Assembly (NCBI RefSeq): GCF_007115105.1
Contig: NZ_SULJ01000006.1
Coordinates: 498-64,497 of the forward strand
Source of the DNA: Clostridium sp. HBUAS56010
GTDB lineage: Bacteria; Bacillota; Clostridia; Lachnospirales; Lachnospiraceae
DNA: 64,000 bases
Direction of reading: 5' to 3'
Position numbers and translations under genes: made by a program. The notes below the pieces were generated by a model that saw nothing but the letters and a program-made list of their open reading frames with translations, was not told the DNA's origin and did no database searches. Each line of letters starts with the position of its first letter. Within the stretch, counting starts at the first letter, position 1. This document shows positions 27,471-37,222 of this stretch, piece by piece.

Positions 27471-28333
27471 CAACAGATGTTAAAAACCGGGCAAACGTCC
27501 TTCACATGCAGGATGTTACCATGCAGTTTGGTGGTGTTGTGGCTGTCAATGGTCTGACCCTTGATGTAAATGAAGGGGAAATCGTTGCCCTGATCGGACC
27601 CAACGGTGCTGGAAAAACTACTGCATTTAACTGTGTTACCGGTATCTACGAACCAACCTTTGGGCAGGTAGACTTTATGGGTGAAACCATTCTCTCCAAC
27701 ACTCCGAAAGGAAAGATGCAGAAGATGTATCTGGGAGAAATTCCTGCAAGACCAATTCCAGTAATCCGCAATTCTCCCGACAAAATCACACAAAAGGGAG
27801 TTGCCCGTACCTTTCAGAACATCCGGCTTTTTGGAGAGTTGACCGTTTTTGATAATGTTCTGATTGCAAAACATATGAGAGCAAAACAGAACGTATTGTC
27901 TGCCACTCTTCGTTTAAACTACAAGGAAGAACAGCGGATGAGGGCAGAAACCAATGCGCTTTTAGAAGAACAGAACCTGCTTCATTTAAAGGATGAAATC
28001 GCATCTTCTCTTCCTTATGGCTTACAGAGAAGACTGGAGATTGCCAGAGCGCTTGCTACAGAACCAAAGTTTCTGCTTCTGGATGAACCGGCTGCGGGAA
28101 TGAATCCTCAGGAAACCCAGGAACTGACCGATTTCATCAAACAGATCCGGGATTCCTACCATCTCACTGTATTTATGATTGAGCATCATATGGATCTGGT
28201 TATGCAGATCTCGGACCGCATCTATGTACTGGATTTCGGAAAGCTGATTGCCCAGGGAACACCAGACGAGATTCAGAATAATGAACGGGTAATTGAAGCA
28301 TATCTGGGGGTGAGCGACGATGCTGAAGATTGA
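27467..28333 (+). CDS. livG: Branched-chain amino acid ABC transporter ATPase LivG
   Basis: A 288-residue ABC ATPase with Walker A GPNGAGKTT, the Q-loop in ARTFQNIRLF, and Walker B FLLLDEPAAGMNP. The signature is degenerate (SLPYGLQRRL), as in other LivG proteins. An insertion of about 30 residues (PKGKMQKMYLGEIPARP region) lies between Walker A and the Q-loop compared with enterobacterial LivG; this makes the protein longer but leaves the motifs intact. It starts on the livM stop (ATGA) and overlaps livF by 14 nt. Confidence 0.95.
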   Translation: MTTDVKNRANVLHMQDVTMQFGGVVAVNGLTLDVNEGEIVALIGPNGAGKTTAFNCVTGIYEPTFGQVDFMGETILSNTPKGKMQKMYLGEIPARPIPVIRNSPDKITQKGVARTFQNIRLFGELTVFDNVLIAKHMRAKQNVLSATLRLNYKEEQRMRAETNALLEEQNLLHLKDEIASSLPYGLQRRLEIARALATEPKFLLLDEPAAGMNPQETQELTDFIKQIRDSYHLTVFMIEHHMDLVMQISDRIYVLDFGKLIAQGTPDEIQNNERVIEAYLGVSDDAED

Positions 28334-29030
28334 TAATTTAAGAGTGAATTACGGCGGTATTGAGGCTGTTAAGGGAATCTCTTTTGAGGTTCCGGATAAA
28401 AGTATTGTAACCTTAATCGGTGCCAACGGTGCAGGAAAAAGTACTACTCTGCGTTCTATCGTTGGGCTTGTAAAACCTTCTGCCGGAAGCAGTATTACCT
28501 TGGACGGGGAAGAGTTAATTGGAGTGGACACCACGGAAATCGTTGCCAAAGGAATCGCCCTGGTTCCAGAAGGACGTCATGTATTTCCAGATATGACCGT
28601 AATTGAGAATATTAAAATCGGTGCTTATTTAAGAAAAGACAGCCTGGAGGAAGATATCAACTGGGTCTACTCTCTTTTTCCACGGTTAAAGGAACGAAGC
28701 TGGCAGCTTTCCGGTACACTTTCCGGTGGAGAACAGCAGATGCTTGCTGTTGCAAGGGCATTGATGAGCCATCCAAGAATTCTAATGATGGATGAGCCTT
28801 CTCTTGGGCTTGCACCGCTGATTGTAAAGGATTTGTTCTCTATTATACGGGAGATTAATAAAAAGGGCGTTACGGTCCTGTTAATCGAACAGAATGCAAA
28901 TATGGCACTCCACACAGCCGATATTGGATATGTGCTGGAAACTGGACGGGTTATCATGTCTGGAGCTGGAAAAGAGCTTCTGGCTGATGAATCTGTGAAA
29001 GCAGCTTATCTTGGAAAAAAGAAAAACTAA
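28320..29030 (+). CDS. livF: Branched-chain amino acid ABC transporter ATPase LivF
   Basis: A 236-residue ABC ATPase with Walker A GANGAGKST, signature TLSGGEQQMLA and Walker B ILMMDEPSLGLAP. VPEGRHVFPDMTV is the LivF fingerprint. It is the last gene of the operon, within the livG 3' end, and is followed by a strong terminator shared with the opposing gene. Confidence 0.96.
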   Translation: MLKIDNLRVNYGGIEAVKGISFEVPDKSIVTLIGANGAGKSTTLRSIVGLVKPSAGSSITLDGEELIGVDTTEIVAKGIALVPEGRHVFPDMTVIENIKIGAYLRKDSLEEDINWVYSLFPRLKERSWQLSGTLSGGEQQMLAVARALMSHPRILMMDEPSLGLAPLIVKDLFSIIREINKKGVTVLLIEQNANMALHTADIGYVLETGRVIMSGAGKELLADESVKAAYLGKKKN

Positions 29031-29040
29031 ATGATAAAAG

Positions 29041-29098
29041 CAAAAAAGCCCTGGAAGAAAATTGGTATCTAATCAATTTTCTTCCAGGGCTTTTCTTT
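29041..29098. terminator. Bidirectional terminator between livF and the NlpC/P60 gene
   Basis: A perfect 19-bp stem (arms 29046-29064 and 29074-29092) with a 9-nt loop has T-runs on both strands. It serves the two converging transcripts. Confidence 0.9.
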
Positions 29099-29114
29099 CC
29101 GCCAGGTTCCTCTT

Positions 29115-30158
29115 CTATGGAATCACCCGGCGGATGGTCACTGGTTTTCTGTAATTCCAGGTGGATATCTTGACTCCGCTTCTTCTGTTGGCAGCATGGA
29201 CAATCTGACCTTTCCCAATATACATGGCTACATGGTCAATCTCGCGGCCGCTGGAATAAAACAGCAGATCTCCCGGTTCCATACTAGAGGCTGGAATTGC
29301 CTCACCTTCTCCTGCCTGCTGCCTGGAAGTCCGATCCAGACGGACGCCTGCTCCATGTTCCATGACATACTGAACAAAGCCGGAACAATCCGCTCCTGTA
29401 TTCGGGTCAGTTCCTCCCCACCGGTAAGGTTTTCCTACAAACTTTACTGCATAATTTACAACCTGGGTTCGTATGTCATCATTTTTGACTGCCTCTGGTA
29501 TGGTATATGCAATGGTCGCATATTCCGGTACAAACGCATAGGCAGCCTGTCCCTGATACTCAATCTTTGCCCAGCCGTCCTTTGCGGAAATGTACCGGTA
29601 GGTTTCTCCTTCATGAATTCTTCCTACAATTTCAGAATCCGTACCTGGCTGCCGGCGGACCCGGAGGGTATCGGTATCTACCCTGAGCATAAGCCGCATA
29701 TCGTAATATGCCATGGCTCTTGCTTCTTTTCCGGTCGCTAAATATTTTCCATACACATAACCGGTTACCTGACCTGATTTTATTTTATACCAGCCATTTT
29801 CTTCCGACAGCACACTGGCTCCGGCATGGCTTTTCAGTTTCCCTACAATTTCCGCGCTATTCTTTGGTTCTTTTCTGATATTCAGAGAATCTTCCACGGT
29901 TGCTACTCCAAGATTTTTAAATATTGTGTGGAAAGTCCCATATCTCATTTTCTCCTGCGTAAGACTGGCCCCAGTCTGTTCTGACTTCTGTTTTACGGAT
30001 TCCTGATACTCATCCATATAGACTTCCATACCGGCTACCGGAGTACCGGCAGTCACAGTCGTCGTCTTCCCTGCGGCCTGCACATCTGCTGCTCCTATCC
30101 ATACGGCACTGCCGCATAAAAGGACGAAGCCCAGCATTTTCCATGCTTTATCAGTCAT
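29115..30158 (-). CDS. Secreted NlpC/P60 peptidoglycan hydrolase with two SH3b domains
   Basis: A 347-residue exported protein. It has a signal peptide of about 30 residues, then two SH3b cell-wall-binding domains (SLNIRKEPKNSAEIVGKL near residue 90 and TLRVRRQPGTDSEIVGRI near 165). The C-terminal NlpC/P60 domain has the catalytic Cys in TGADCSGFVQYV, the His in EIDHVAMYIG and a third polar residue in HAANRR. It should cut stem-peptide bonds (gamma-D-Glu-diamino acid type) in cell wall turnover. ATG at 30158 has AAGGAA 7 nt upstream; earlier starts lack one. It follows ribF in the same direction, with no terminator in between on this strand, so read-through is likely. Confidence 0.93.
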   Translation of the reverse strand: MTDKAWKMLGFVLLCGSAVWIGAADVQAAGKTTTVTAGTPVAGMEVYMDEYQESVKQKSEQTGASLTQEKMRYGTFHTIFKNLGVATVEDSLNIRKEPKNSAEIVGKLKSHAGASVLSEENGWYKIKSGQVTGYVYGKYLATGKEARAMAYYDMRLMLRVDTDTLRVRRQPGTDSEIVGRIHEGETYRYISAKDGWAKIEYQGQAAYAFVPEYATIAYTIPEAVKNDDIRTQVVNYAVKFVGKPYRWGGTDPNTGADCSGFVQYVMEHGAGVRLDRTSRQQAGEGEAIPASSMEPGDLLFYSSGREIDHVAMYIGKGQIVHAANRRSGVKISTWNYRKPVTIRRVIP

Positions 30159-30229
30159 ATGCACGTTCCTTCGCAAGTTATTAATTGTGAACCTGGCGGA
30201 TCTACCGCCTTTTTCTTATATTTCGGTTC

Positions 30230-31168
30230 TTACTGCTCTGACAGTTGTTCCAGATACTGTTTTCCGTAATCCCTGTCTTTTTCTATTTGCACTTTTAACT
30301 GCTCCAATCCGTCAAATTTCCGTTCCGGACGGATGAAGTGCAATAGCTGTACTTCTATATTCTTTCCATAAATATCCTTATTTATACCATAAATGTAAGT
30401 TTCTATTCCTACAGGGGAATCTCCTTTTACCGTTGGCTTCTTCCCCAGGTTCGTAACCCCTCCATAATATGTGCCGTCAATATAAACTCTGGAGACGTAT
30501 ACCCCGAATGCAGGCAGATGTTTTTCCGGTTCGGGTATGATGTTGGCTGTGGGAAATCCCAGAACAGGCCCTCCTAAGTGGTTGCCGTGAACAACAACGC
30601 CATGAATAGCATACGCTTCTCCCAGAAGCTCATTTGCCTTTTCCATGTTCCCGGCATCCAGCAGTTCCCTAATATAGGTACTGCTGATATCCCTGTGATC
30701 ATCCCTCTTTTTGGGTATCACAATCAGCTCATACCCATAACGGTCTTTCCACTGATATAAATGCTCTGCTTTTCCAGCGCCCTTATAGCCAAACGTACAG
30801 TCTGTTCCTACCACAATGGTTTTTGCATTCATCTGCCGGATCAATATATTTCTGACAAACTCCTCTGGCTCCATACGAGCCGTCTCATCTGTAAATGGGT
30901 ATTCCACCAGATAATCAATTCCAATCTTCTCCAGATTGTTTTTTCTTTCCAGATTGGTAGTTATGACTCTCTGGGGACCGTTTGTTCCCAGAGAAAGAGG
31001 AGCCGTATCAAAGGTAAAAACCGCAATCTTATATCCTTTTTCTTTCTTTACTTCCGCCATCTTCTTTAACAGTTTCTGATGACCGATATGCCGTCCGTCA
31101 AATTTTCCTAACGTTACTACTGCCGGTTCTTCTATGTGAAATTCTCTGGTTCCGGTTATATACTCCAT
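30230..31168 (-). CDS. ribF: Bifunctional riboflavin kinase / FAD synthetase
   Basis: Converts riboflavin to FMN and then FAD. The N-terminal nucleotidyltransferase part has GKFDGRHIGHQKLL and the ISSTYIRELL motif. The C-terminal flavokinase part has GNHLGGPVLGFPTANI and the GGVTNLGKKPTV stretch. At 312 residues it has the family length. It is last in the rimP-truB operon, 2 nt after truB, the usual Firmicute order. Confidence 0.96.
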   Translation of the reverse strand: MEYITGTREFHIEEPAVVTLGKFDGRHIGHQKLLKKMAEVKKEKGYKIAVFTFDTAPLSLGTNGPQRVITTNLERKNNLEKIGIDYLVEYPFTDETARMEPEEFVRNILIRQMNAKTIVVGTDCTFGYKGAGKAEHLYQWKDRYGYELIVIPKKRDDHRDISSTYIRELLDAGNMEKANELLGEAYAIHGVVVHGNHLGGPVLGFPTANIIPEPEKHLPAFGVYVSRVYIDGTYYGGVTNLGKKPTVKGDSPVGIETYIYGINKDIYGKNIEVQLLHFIRPERKFDGLEQLKVQIEKDRDYGKQYLEQLSEQ

Positions 31169-31170
31169 CT

Positions 31171-32073
31171 TTAATTTCCTCCCAGAAATACCTTTTGAGG
31201 CTTTAGTAAGTCCCGTTCTTTTCCCGGCTCATAAATTCCTATAAACTGTCTTAAGCTGTCATAAACTCTCACCGGACCCTGTTCCATCTCATAATCGCCC
31301 AATGCCTGATGCCTGTAAATAGGATTTCCATTATGAACCAGCTTATCATAACTCTCATCCATAACCAATAGGGGATACTCTTCAAACACCTTGTCCACCG
31401 CAAGAATGTGTTCTTCCAGTTCCCCTCTATCCCGAAGCTCTTCAATCTGAGAGAGAGTCAGACTTTCTTCCAGAGAGAAGTTGGAAACGCGGGTCCGGAC
31501 AAGTGATTCCATACACCCTCCGCATCCTAATTTCCTTCCTATATCATAACAAAGTGTCCGGATGTAAGTTCCCTTGGAACAGGTTACCGTCATGGTAACC
31601 CTGGGGAGTTCTATCCGGTTCACTTGAATTTCCAATATTTCCACTGGTCTTGCTTTTCGTTCGATTTCTTTTCCTTCTCTTGCTAATTCATATAACTTTT
31701 TTCCGCCTACTTTCAAAGCGGAATACATGGGCGGTATCTGATCGTAGGGACCTAAAAAGCTGACAACCGCTTCCTGTACCTCTGCCTCGCTTACTTCTAC
31801 TGCATATTCTTCCAAAATCCTGCCGGTCACATCCTGGGTATCGGTTTCTCTGCCTAAGAGCATAACGGCTTCATAGGTTTTGGTTTTGTCAGTCAGCATA
31901 TCACAAAGCTTGGTTGCCTTTCCCAGACAGACAGGAAGCACTCCCTCTGCCATCGGGTCCAGGGTTCCTGTATGCCCTATCTTTTTCTGCTTTAAAATAC
32001 CTCTCATTTTCGCTACGACGTCATGAGAGGTAAAACCTTGTTCCTTATAAACATTGATAATGCCGTCTGCCAT
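31171..32073 (-). CDS. truB: tRNA pseudouridine(55) synthase
   Basis: Makes pseudouridine 55 in the T-loop of tRNAs. It contains GIINVYKEQGFTSHDVV, the catalytic Asp in KIGHTGTLDPMAEGVL, and CSKGTYIRTLCYDIG. It has 300 residues. It sits 11 nt downstream of nrnA and 2 nt upstream of ribF. Confidence 0.97.
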   Translation of the reverse strand: MADGIINVYKEQGFTSHDVVAKMRGILKQKKIGHTGTLDPMAEGVLPVCLGKATKLCDMLTDKTKTYEAVMLLGRETDTQDVTGRILEEYAVEVSEAEVQEAVVSFLGPYDQIPPMYSALKVGGKKLYELAREGKEIERKARPVEILEIQVNRIELPRVTMTVTCSKGTYIRTLCYDIGRKLGCGGCMESLVRTRVSNFSLEESLTLSQIEELRDRGELEEHILAVDKVFEEYPLLVMDESYDKLVHNGNPIYRHQALGDYEMEQGPVRVYDSLRQFIGIYEPGKERDLLKPQKVFLGGN

Positions 32074-32084
32074 TGCCTGATCTC

Positions 32085-33035
32085 CTAATTAAGCTGTTTT
32101 ACAATCTGATCGGACAGATTGTTGATTACATCATGAACATTTCCTGCCATCGTGCAGCCAGCAGCCTTTTTATGTCCGCCGCCGCCAAAATAGACAGCAA
32201 TCCTGCTCACATCAAGATCTGTAGTGGAACGCAGGCTTACTTTGTATTCCCGACAAGCTGTTTCATACATGAATATGGCACATTCCACTCCCTGGGTAAT
32301 CCGGAGCTGGTCAATGATTCCATCCATATCTCCGCTGGAAACTCCATAAAAATCCATATCCTTTTTCCCGATTACGCTGAAAATACAGCGGCCATCATGA
32401 AACGCAATACTCTCCAGCAGCGCTCTTCCAAGAATCTGGTTCTGAATGTAAGTCTTTCGGTAAAAACTATCATCTATAATCCTGGAAAAGTCGATTCCCT
32501 TTTCCATCATTTTTCCTGCAATCTCCATGGTTCTTCTGGAGGTACAGTCATATTTAAATACGCCGGTATCGTGAATGATTCCCGTGTAAATACATTCCGC
32601 CACATCTTTACTGATCTTTTCTTCTTCCAATAAACCAAACAGCACTTCGCAGGTGGAACTGGATTCCACTTCCACAAAATTCTCCTGTGCATATTTAAGA
32701 TTGGTAATATGGTGATCCACACAAACACTCTTTTTTGCAGCTTTTAAGTATCTGACTGCTTCCCCAAGCCGAAGGGTATCACTGCAGTCAAGGCAGATAC
32801 ACAGATCATATGTCCTGTCTTTTGAAAAATCACTGACAATGCGTTCAAAATTCTTTAAGTACGCAAATTTCTCCGAAGGAGTCTCTAAATATACCACTGC
32901 CTCCACATCGGGATAGTTCTCATTTAAATAGTTGTAAACCGCCAGACAGGAACCAATGCAGTCCCCGTCCGGGCGGATATGGCCGATAATAGCCGTATTC
33001 TTTACATCTTTAAGGATTGTATCAAGGGTACTCAA
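32085..33035 (-). CDS. nrnA: DHH-family oligoribonuclease / pAp phosphatase
   Basis: A 316-residue DHH/DHHA1 phosphoesterase that degrades nanoRNAs and 3',5'-pAp. The metal motifs are IGHIRPDGDCIGS, CLDCSD and VDHHITN, and the DHHA1 substrate loop is FGGGGHKKAAGC. Its place between rbfA and truB is the normal one for NrnA in Firmicutes. Confidence 0.95.
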   Translation of the reverse strand: MSTLDTILKDVKNTAIIGHIRPDGDCIGSCLAVYNYLNENYPDVEAVVYLETPSEKFAYLKNFERIVSDFSKDRTYDLCICLDCSDTLRLGEAVRYLKAAKKSVCVDHHITNLKYAQENFVEVESSSTCEVLFGLLEEEKISKDVAECIYTGIIHDTGVFKYDCTSRRTMEIAGKMMEKGIDFSRIIDDSFYRKTYIQNQILGRALLESIAFHDGRCIFSVIGKKDMDFYGVSSGDMDGIIDQLRITQGVECAIFMYETACREYKVSLRSTTDLDVSRIAVYFGGGGHKKAAGCTMAGNVHDVINNLSDQIVKQLN

Positions 33036-33047
33036 GGTTGCACCTCC

Positions 33048-33410
33048 TTAATCTTTGATGTCTTTTGTAACCTCGTCAATAAGCTTTGACATGTTAACGC
33101 CATACTCAATGGACTGATCCAGAATAAATTTAATCTCCGGTGTATTGCGCAGATTGATTCTTCTTGCCAGTTCCCGGCGAATATATCCTTCTGCACTTTT
33201 AAGACCTTCAATCGTTGCTTTTCCTGCCTCTTCATTTCCTAAAATACTGACATAAGCTTTGCAGAATTTTAAATCTGGAGTGACTTCAACGGATACAACG
33301 GTTGTCATCGGGTGGATTCTCGGATCCTTAATTCCCAAACGGATAATCTCACTTAATTCTCTCTGAACTTCCATATTGATTCTTGTATTCTTTATACTGT
33401 TTTTACGCAT
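33048..33410 (-). CDS. rbfA: Ribosome-binding factor A
   Basis: A 120-residue KH-like factor for 30S maturation and cold adaptation. It begins RINMEVQRELSEIIR and contains SILGNEEAGKATIEGL and RRELARRINLRNTPEIKF, all standard. The ATG at 33410 has AAAGGA upstream. It lies between infB and nrnA. Confidence 0.95.
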   Translation of the reverse strand: MRKNSIKNTRINMEVQRELSEIIRLGIKDPRIHPMTTVVSVEVTPDLKFCKAYVSILGNEEAGKATIEGLKSAEGYIRRELARRINLRNTPEIKFILDQSIEYGVNMSKLIDEVTKDIKD

Positions 33411-33495
33411 ATTATTCCTTTCGCACTTCTGACGCATATTCAAAAAGATCAGCCCGCATATACGGGCTCATCTCTTTAAATTCCACGAGGAGTTC

Positions 33496-36400
33496 TTAGC
33501 GGGGAACTTCTACCATGGCAAATGCTTCAATCATATCGTCTTCCTGAATATCGTTAAATTTCTCGAATACAAGACCACATTCATAACCGGTTGAAACTTC
33601 CTTTACATCATCTTTAAATCTCTTTAAGGAAGCCAGCGGTCCTTCGTAAACTTTCTCTCCTGCTCTTGTGATGCGTACGCTGCAGCCTCTGGTGAACTTT
33701 CCATCCATTACATAAGAACCGGCAATTGTACCTACACCGGATGCCTTGAATGTCTGGCGGACAATCGCATGACCGATGATCTGTTCTTCGAAGATCGGAT
33801 CAAGCATTCCCTTCATGGCTGATTCCACATCTGCAATTGCCTGATAGATTACCTTGTAGAGTCTCATATCAACTTTTTCCCGGTCCGCAATGGATTTTGC
33901 CGTCACATCTGGTCTTACGTTAAAACCGATGATAATTGCATTGGATGCGGAAGCCAGGGATACATCAGATTCATTGATGGCACCTACACCACCATGAATC
34001 ACTTTAACCATAACTTCTTCATTGGAAAGCTTAACAAGACTCTGTTTTACTGCTTCTACAGATCCCTGTACATCAGCCTTCACAATAATCGGCAGTTCTT
34101 TTATATTGCCTGCTTTGATCTGGCTGAATAAATCATCCAATGATAACTTAGCTTTTGTATCTTCCAGTAATTTATTCTTTCCTTCGGAAATAAATGTCTC
34201 AGCAAAAGTTCTTGCTTCCTTTTCATTCTCTGTTCCAACTAAAACTTCTCCTGCATTGGGAACATCGTTTAAGCCTAAAATTTCTACCGGAGTCGATGGA
34301 CCAGCTTCTTTCACTCTGCGGCCCTTATCATCCATCATGGCACGCACTTTACCATAACAGGAACCAGCAGCGACAGTATCACCTACATGAAGAGTACCCT
34401 TCTGTACCAGAACGGTAGCAACAGGACCTTTTCCCTTGTCAAGCTCTGCCTCAATGATCAGACCTCTTGCAGTACGGTTTGGATTGGCTTTTAACTCTTT
34501 TACTTCTGCTGTAAGAAGAACCATCTCTAAAAGCTCTTTGATTCCTTCTTTTGTATGAGCAGATACCGGAACAAAGATGGTGCTCCCGCCCCAATCTTCT
34601 GCAATCAGTTCATGCTCAGATAATTCCTGTTTTGCACGTTCTATATTGGCACTTGGTTTGTCAATCTTATTGATTGCAACAATGATTTCAACTCCTGCTG
34701 CTTTGGCATGATTAATTGCCTCAATGGTCTGAGGCATAACACCATCATCAGCAGCAACCACTAATATTGCTATATCAGTAGACTGAGCGCCTCTCATACG
34801 CATAGCGGTAAACGCTTCATGTCCTGGAGTATCTAAAAATGTGATCTTCTGTCCGTTAACTTCTACTGTATACGCACCGATATGCTGTGTGATACCACCA
34901 GCTTCTCTGGAAGTTACACTGGTCTGACGGATCGCATCAAGAAGAGAAGTTTTACCATGATCGACATGCCCCATAACGCAGACAACCGGCGGTCTGGAAA
35001 CCATATCCTTCTCATCTTCCTCTTCCTCTTTTAACAACTCTTCAATTACATCTATTTTAATTTCCTTTTCGCACAGAACTTCGTATTCCATTGCAATTTC
35101 TTCTGCCTGCTCAAATGTAATATCAGAGTTCAGTGTAACAACTTTTCCCTGTAAAAACAGTTTTTTTACAATTGCAGAAGGCTGCAGTTTCATGCTTTCT
35201 GCCAGCTCCTTGATTGTTAAAACCTCTGGAATCGTAATTGTTTTGATCTCTTCTACCTTCGCTTCTTTATGAACCGGAGGATGAATTCCTGCCTTTAAGC
35301 CTTTGCCTGCTGTCTTGCCTTTTGTATCTTCATCTTTATCTCTCTTATCAAATCTGCCGTTCTTGTAAGAGTTCTTTACGCCTCTGTTGCTGGTAGGCTT
35401 TGCCTGGATTGGTGTATCAAAATTCTTTGGTGCACCATCTCTGCCGGTACGAGGACCACCCTGACCCTGTGGTCTTCCTCCACGGTTATCACGGTTGCCC
35501 TGATAGCCGCCCTGCCCCTGCGGTCTTCCGTCACGGTTACCCTGATAGCCGCCCTGACCCTGTGGTCTGTTGCCCTGGTAACCGCCCTGACCCTGTGGCC
35601 GGTTGCCCTGGTAACCGCCCTGGCCCTGCGGTCTGTTTCCCTGGTAACCACCCTGGCCCTGCGGTCTGTTTCCCTGGTAACCACCCTGGCCCTGTGGTCT
35701 GTTTCCCTGGTAACCACCCTGGCCCTGCGGTCTGTTTCCCTGGTAACCACCCTGACCCTGTGGCCGGTTGCCCTGGTAACCACCCTGGCCCTGTGGTCTG
35801 TTTCCCTGGTAGCCACCCTGGCCTTGTGGTCTGTTTCCCTGATAACCGCCCTGACCCTGTGGCCGGTTGCCCTGGTAGCCGCCCTGGCCTTGTGGTCTGT
35901 TTCCCTGATAACCGCCCTGACCCTGTGGTCTTCCATCACGGTTGCCCTGATAACCCTGACCCTGCGGTCTTCCGTCACGGTTGCCCTGATAACCCTGACC
36001 CTGCGGTCTTCCGTCACGGTTGCCCTGATAGCCCTGACCCTGCGGTCTGTTTCCCTGATAGCCCTGACCCTGTGGTCGGTTGCCCTGGTAACCCTGACTC
36101 TGCGGTCTGTTTCCCTGATAGCCCTGACCTTCCGGTCTTGCTGTTTCAGAACCAGGCGCATGCTGTACACTTCCGGTTTCTCCCGTAGCAGGTGAGGCGG
36201 ACTGCTCTCTTACCTGTGGATTCCTTGCAGAATAATCTCTTTGTGATGGGTTGGAATTCTGAGCTGGTCTTGTATTTCCTCTTTGTCCCTGAGGTTTCAT
36301 CTGTGCATTCTGTGGACGGAATACTGCTGCGATTTTCTTCTTTGGAGCATCTGGATCTTCTCCAGCCTGTGCCTCAGAATGTCCCGCAGAGTTACTCTTA

Positions 36401-36552
36401 TTATACCCGCCAATTTCCTTTTTTACAATTGATGCCTGCTCTTCCGAAATATTAGAAGAACTTTTTAAATTTATACTATGCTTTTCCAAAATATCCAGGA
36501 TCTCCTTACTACTGTCTTTTCCAAGTTCCTTTGCCAGATCATATACTCTCAT
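33496..36552 (-). CDS. infB: Translation initiation factor IF-2 with an expanded repeat linker
   Basis: GTPase that places initiator tRNA on the ribosome. It has an IF2_N domain at residues 1-55 ([19 protein letters not shown]). A long disordered linker follows, in which residues of about 137-365 are 19 copies of YQGNR-type repeats. A second IF2_N is near 420-480, then come the G domain ([28 protein letters not shown]) and domains II-IV. At 1018 residues it is longer than most. The ATG at 36552 has GGAGG 5 nt upstream; an ATG four codons earlier would swallow that site. It overlaps ylxQ by 14 nt. Confidence 0.97.
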   Translation of the reverse strand: MRVYDLAKELGKDSSKEILDILEKHSINLKSSSNISEEQASIVKKEIGGYNKSNSAGHSEAQAGEDPDAPKKKIAAVFRPQNAQMKPQGQRGNTRPAQNSNPSQRDYSARNPQVREQSASPATGETGSVQHAPGSETARPEGQGYQGNRPQSQGYQGNRPQGQGYQGNRPQGQGYQGNRDGRPQGQGYQGNRDGRPQGQGYQGNRDGRPQGQGGYQGNRPQGQGGYQGNRPQGQGGYQGNRPQGQGGYQGNRPQGQGGYQGNRPQGQGGYQGNRPQGQGGYQGNRPQGQGGYQGNRPQGQGGYQGNRPQGQGGYQGNRPQGQGGYQGNRPQGQGGYQGNRDGRPQGQGGYQGNRDNRGGRPQGQGGPRTGRDGAPKNFDTPIQAKPTSNRGVKNSYKNGRFDKRDKDEDTKGKTAGKGLKAGIHPPVHKEAKVEEIKTITIPEVLTIKELAESMKLQPSAIVKKLFLQGKVVTLNSDITFEQAEEIAMEYEVLCEKEIKIDVIEELLKEEEEDEKDMVSRPPVVCVMGHVDHGKTSLLDAIRQTSVTSREAGGITQHIGAYTVEVNGQKITFLDTPGHEAFTAMRMRGAQSTDIAILVVAADDGVMPQTIEAINHAKAAGVEIIVAINKIDKPSANIERAKQELSEHELIAEDWGGSTIFVPVSAHTKEGIKELLEMVLLTAEVKELKANPNRTARGLIIEAELDKGKGPVATVLVQKGTLHVGDTVAAGSCYGKVRAMMDDKGRRVKEAGPSTPVEILGLNDVPNAGEVLVGTENEKEARTFAETFISEGKNKLLEDTKAKLSLDDLFSQIKAGNIKELPIIVKADVQGSVEAVKQSLVKLSNEEVMVKVIHGGVGAINESDVSLASASNAIIIGFNVRPDVTAKSIADREKVDMRLYKVIYQAIADVESAMKGMLDPIFEEQIIGHAIVRQTFKASGVGTIAGSYVMDGKFTRGCSVRITRAGEKVYEGPLASLKRFKDDVKEVSTGYECGLVFEKFNDIQEDDMIEAFAMVEVPR
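35457..36140 (-). repeat. 33-bp in-frame tandem repeat tract in infB
   Basis: I count 19 copies of the YQGN core. The thirteen nearest the C-terminus have GGYQGN and the six nearest the N-terminus GYQGN. The basic unit is 11 codons ([11 protein letters not shown]), with RDGRPQGQ variants at both ends. The unit is a multiple of three, so all other frames also stay open; the long overlapping frames here are by-products. Confidence 0.95.
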
Positions 36553-36937
36553 GTTTTCCTCCATTCTGTGCGCACTCTACAGCACATGCGGTTAGAGGTG
36601 AAGGTTCTTTTTTACACTCACTACCAACCATTGTATTCATTAGTTTCATGACTGCCTTAGCAAATCCATTATCCACGATAACAAGAGATGCCCTCATCTC
36701 TTTTCCCATGGCGCGGCCCAGTTCATTCTTACTTGCAAAGAAGTAGATAGGAATCTGATAATAAGTACACATGTTAGTAAACATCTTTTTCGTATTTTCT
36801 GAGGCTTCCTCTGAAACAATTACTAATGATGCTTTTCCTGTTTTTACAGATTTTTCTGTCATGAATTCCCCGCTGGCAGTTTTTCCTGCTTTGGTTGCCA
36901 GACCAATCAGATTCAGGATCTTTTGTCTGTTATCCAA
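36539..36937 (-). CDS. ylxQ: L7Ae-like RNA-binding protein YlxQ
   Basis: A protein of about 132 residues with the L7Ae/L30e/Gadd45 fold: [19 protein letters not shown] near the start, [14 protein letters not shown] and the [22 protein letters not shown] motif. It probably binds kink-turn RNA; no precise role is established. The TTG at 36937 is favoured because AAGGAG, within the end of rnpM, lies 9 nt upstream; an ATG at 36967 would lie deeper in rnpM with no site. It is coupled to rnpM and infB by overlaps. Confidence 0.88.
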   Translation of the reverse strand: MDNRQKILNLIGLATKAGKTASGEFMTEKSVKTGKASLVIVSEEASENTKKMFTNMCTYYQIPIYFFASKNELGRAMGKEMRASLVIVDNGFAKAVMKLMNTMVGSECKKEPSPLTACAVECAQNGGKHESI

Positions 36938-37199
36938 ACTGTTCCATCTCCTTTTCCAATGATTCATATACTTCTTTCGGAATCGCCATCTTAAAGGAGC
37001 GCTCCAAACCCTTATTCTTCACTGCCTTCTTAAAACATTCCATAGAAGGACAAAGATAAGCCCCACGCCCGTTCTTACGTCCTGTTGCATCAAGAATAAT
37101 CTCATCTTCCGAGGTTTTCAGCACACGAATCATCTCTTTTTTATTTTTCATCTCACCACAGCCGATACACTGTCTGAGGGGTATTTTTTTTGTACTCAC
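36930..37199 (-). CDS. rnpM: RNase P modulator RnpM (YlxR family)
   Basis: An 89-residue nucleic-acid-binding protein of the YlxR family, reported to bind RNase P RNA. It has RQCIGCGEMKNKKEM at the N-terminus and the conserved GRKNGRGAYLCPSMEC. It starts at a GTG, 23 nt after nusA, in the standard nusA-rnpM-ylxQ-infB order. Confidence 0.92.
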   Translation of the reverse strand: MSTKKIPLRQCIGCGEMKNKKEMIRVLKTSEDEIILDATGRKNGRGAYLCPSMECFKKAVKNKGLERSFKMAIPKEVYESLEKEMEQFG

Positions 37200-37222
37200 G
37201 CTTCCATCACTTCCTGTTTTCT

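Noticed and set aside
30195-30215. Hairpin GGCGG-CCGCC followed by TTTTT on the plus strand.
   Set aside because: It has terminator form only on the plus strand, where no gene reads into it; it may stop antisense transcription but cannot end ribF.
35457-36140. Possible CRISPR-like array.
   Set aside because: The repeats are contiguous, in frame, protein coding and have no spacers.
35376-36188. Long open frames on both strands over the infB repeat tract (about 260 codons each).
   Set aside because: The 33-bp repeat is a multiple of three and lacks stops in any frame; the frames have repetitive Pro/Gly- or Arg/Thr-rich translations, no ribosome binding sites and overlie infB.
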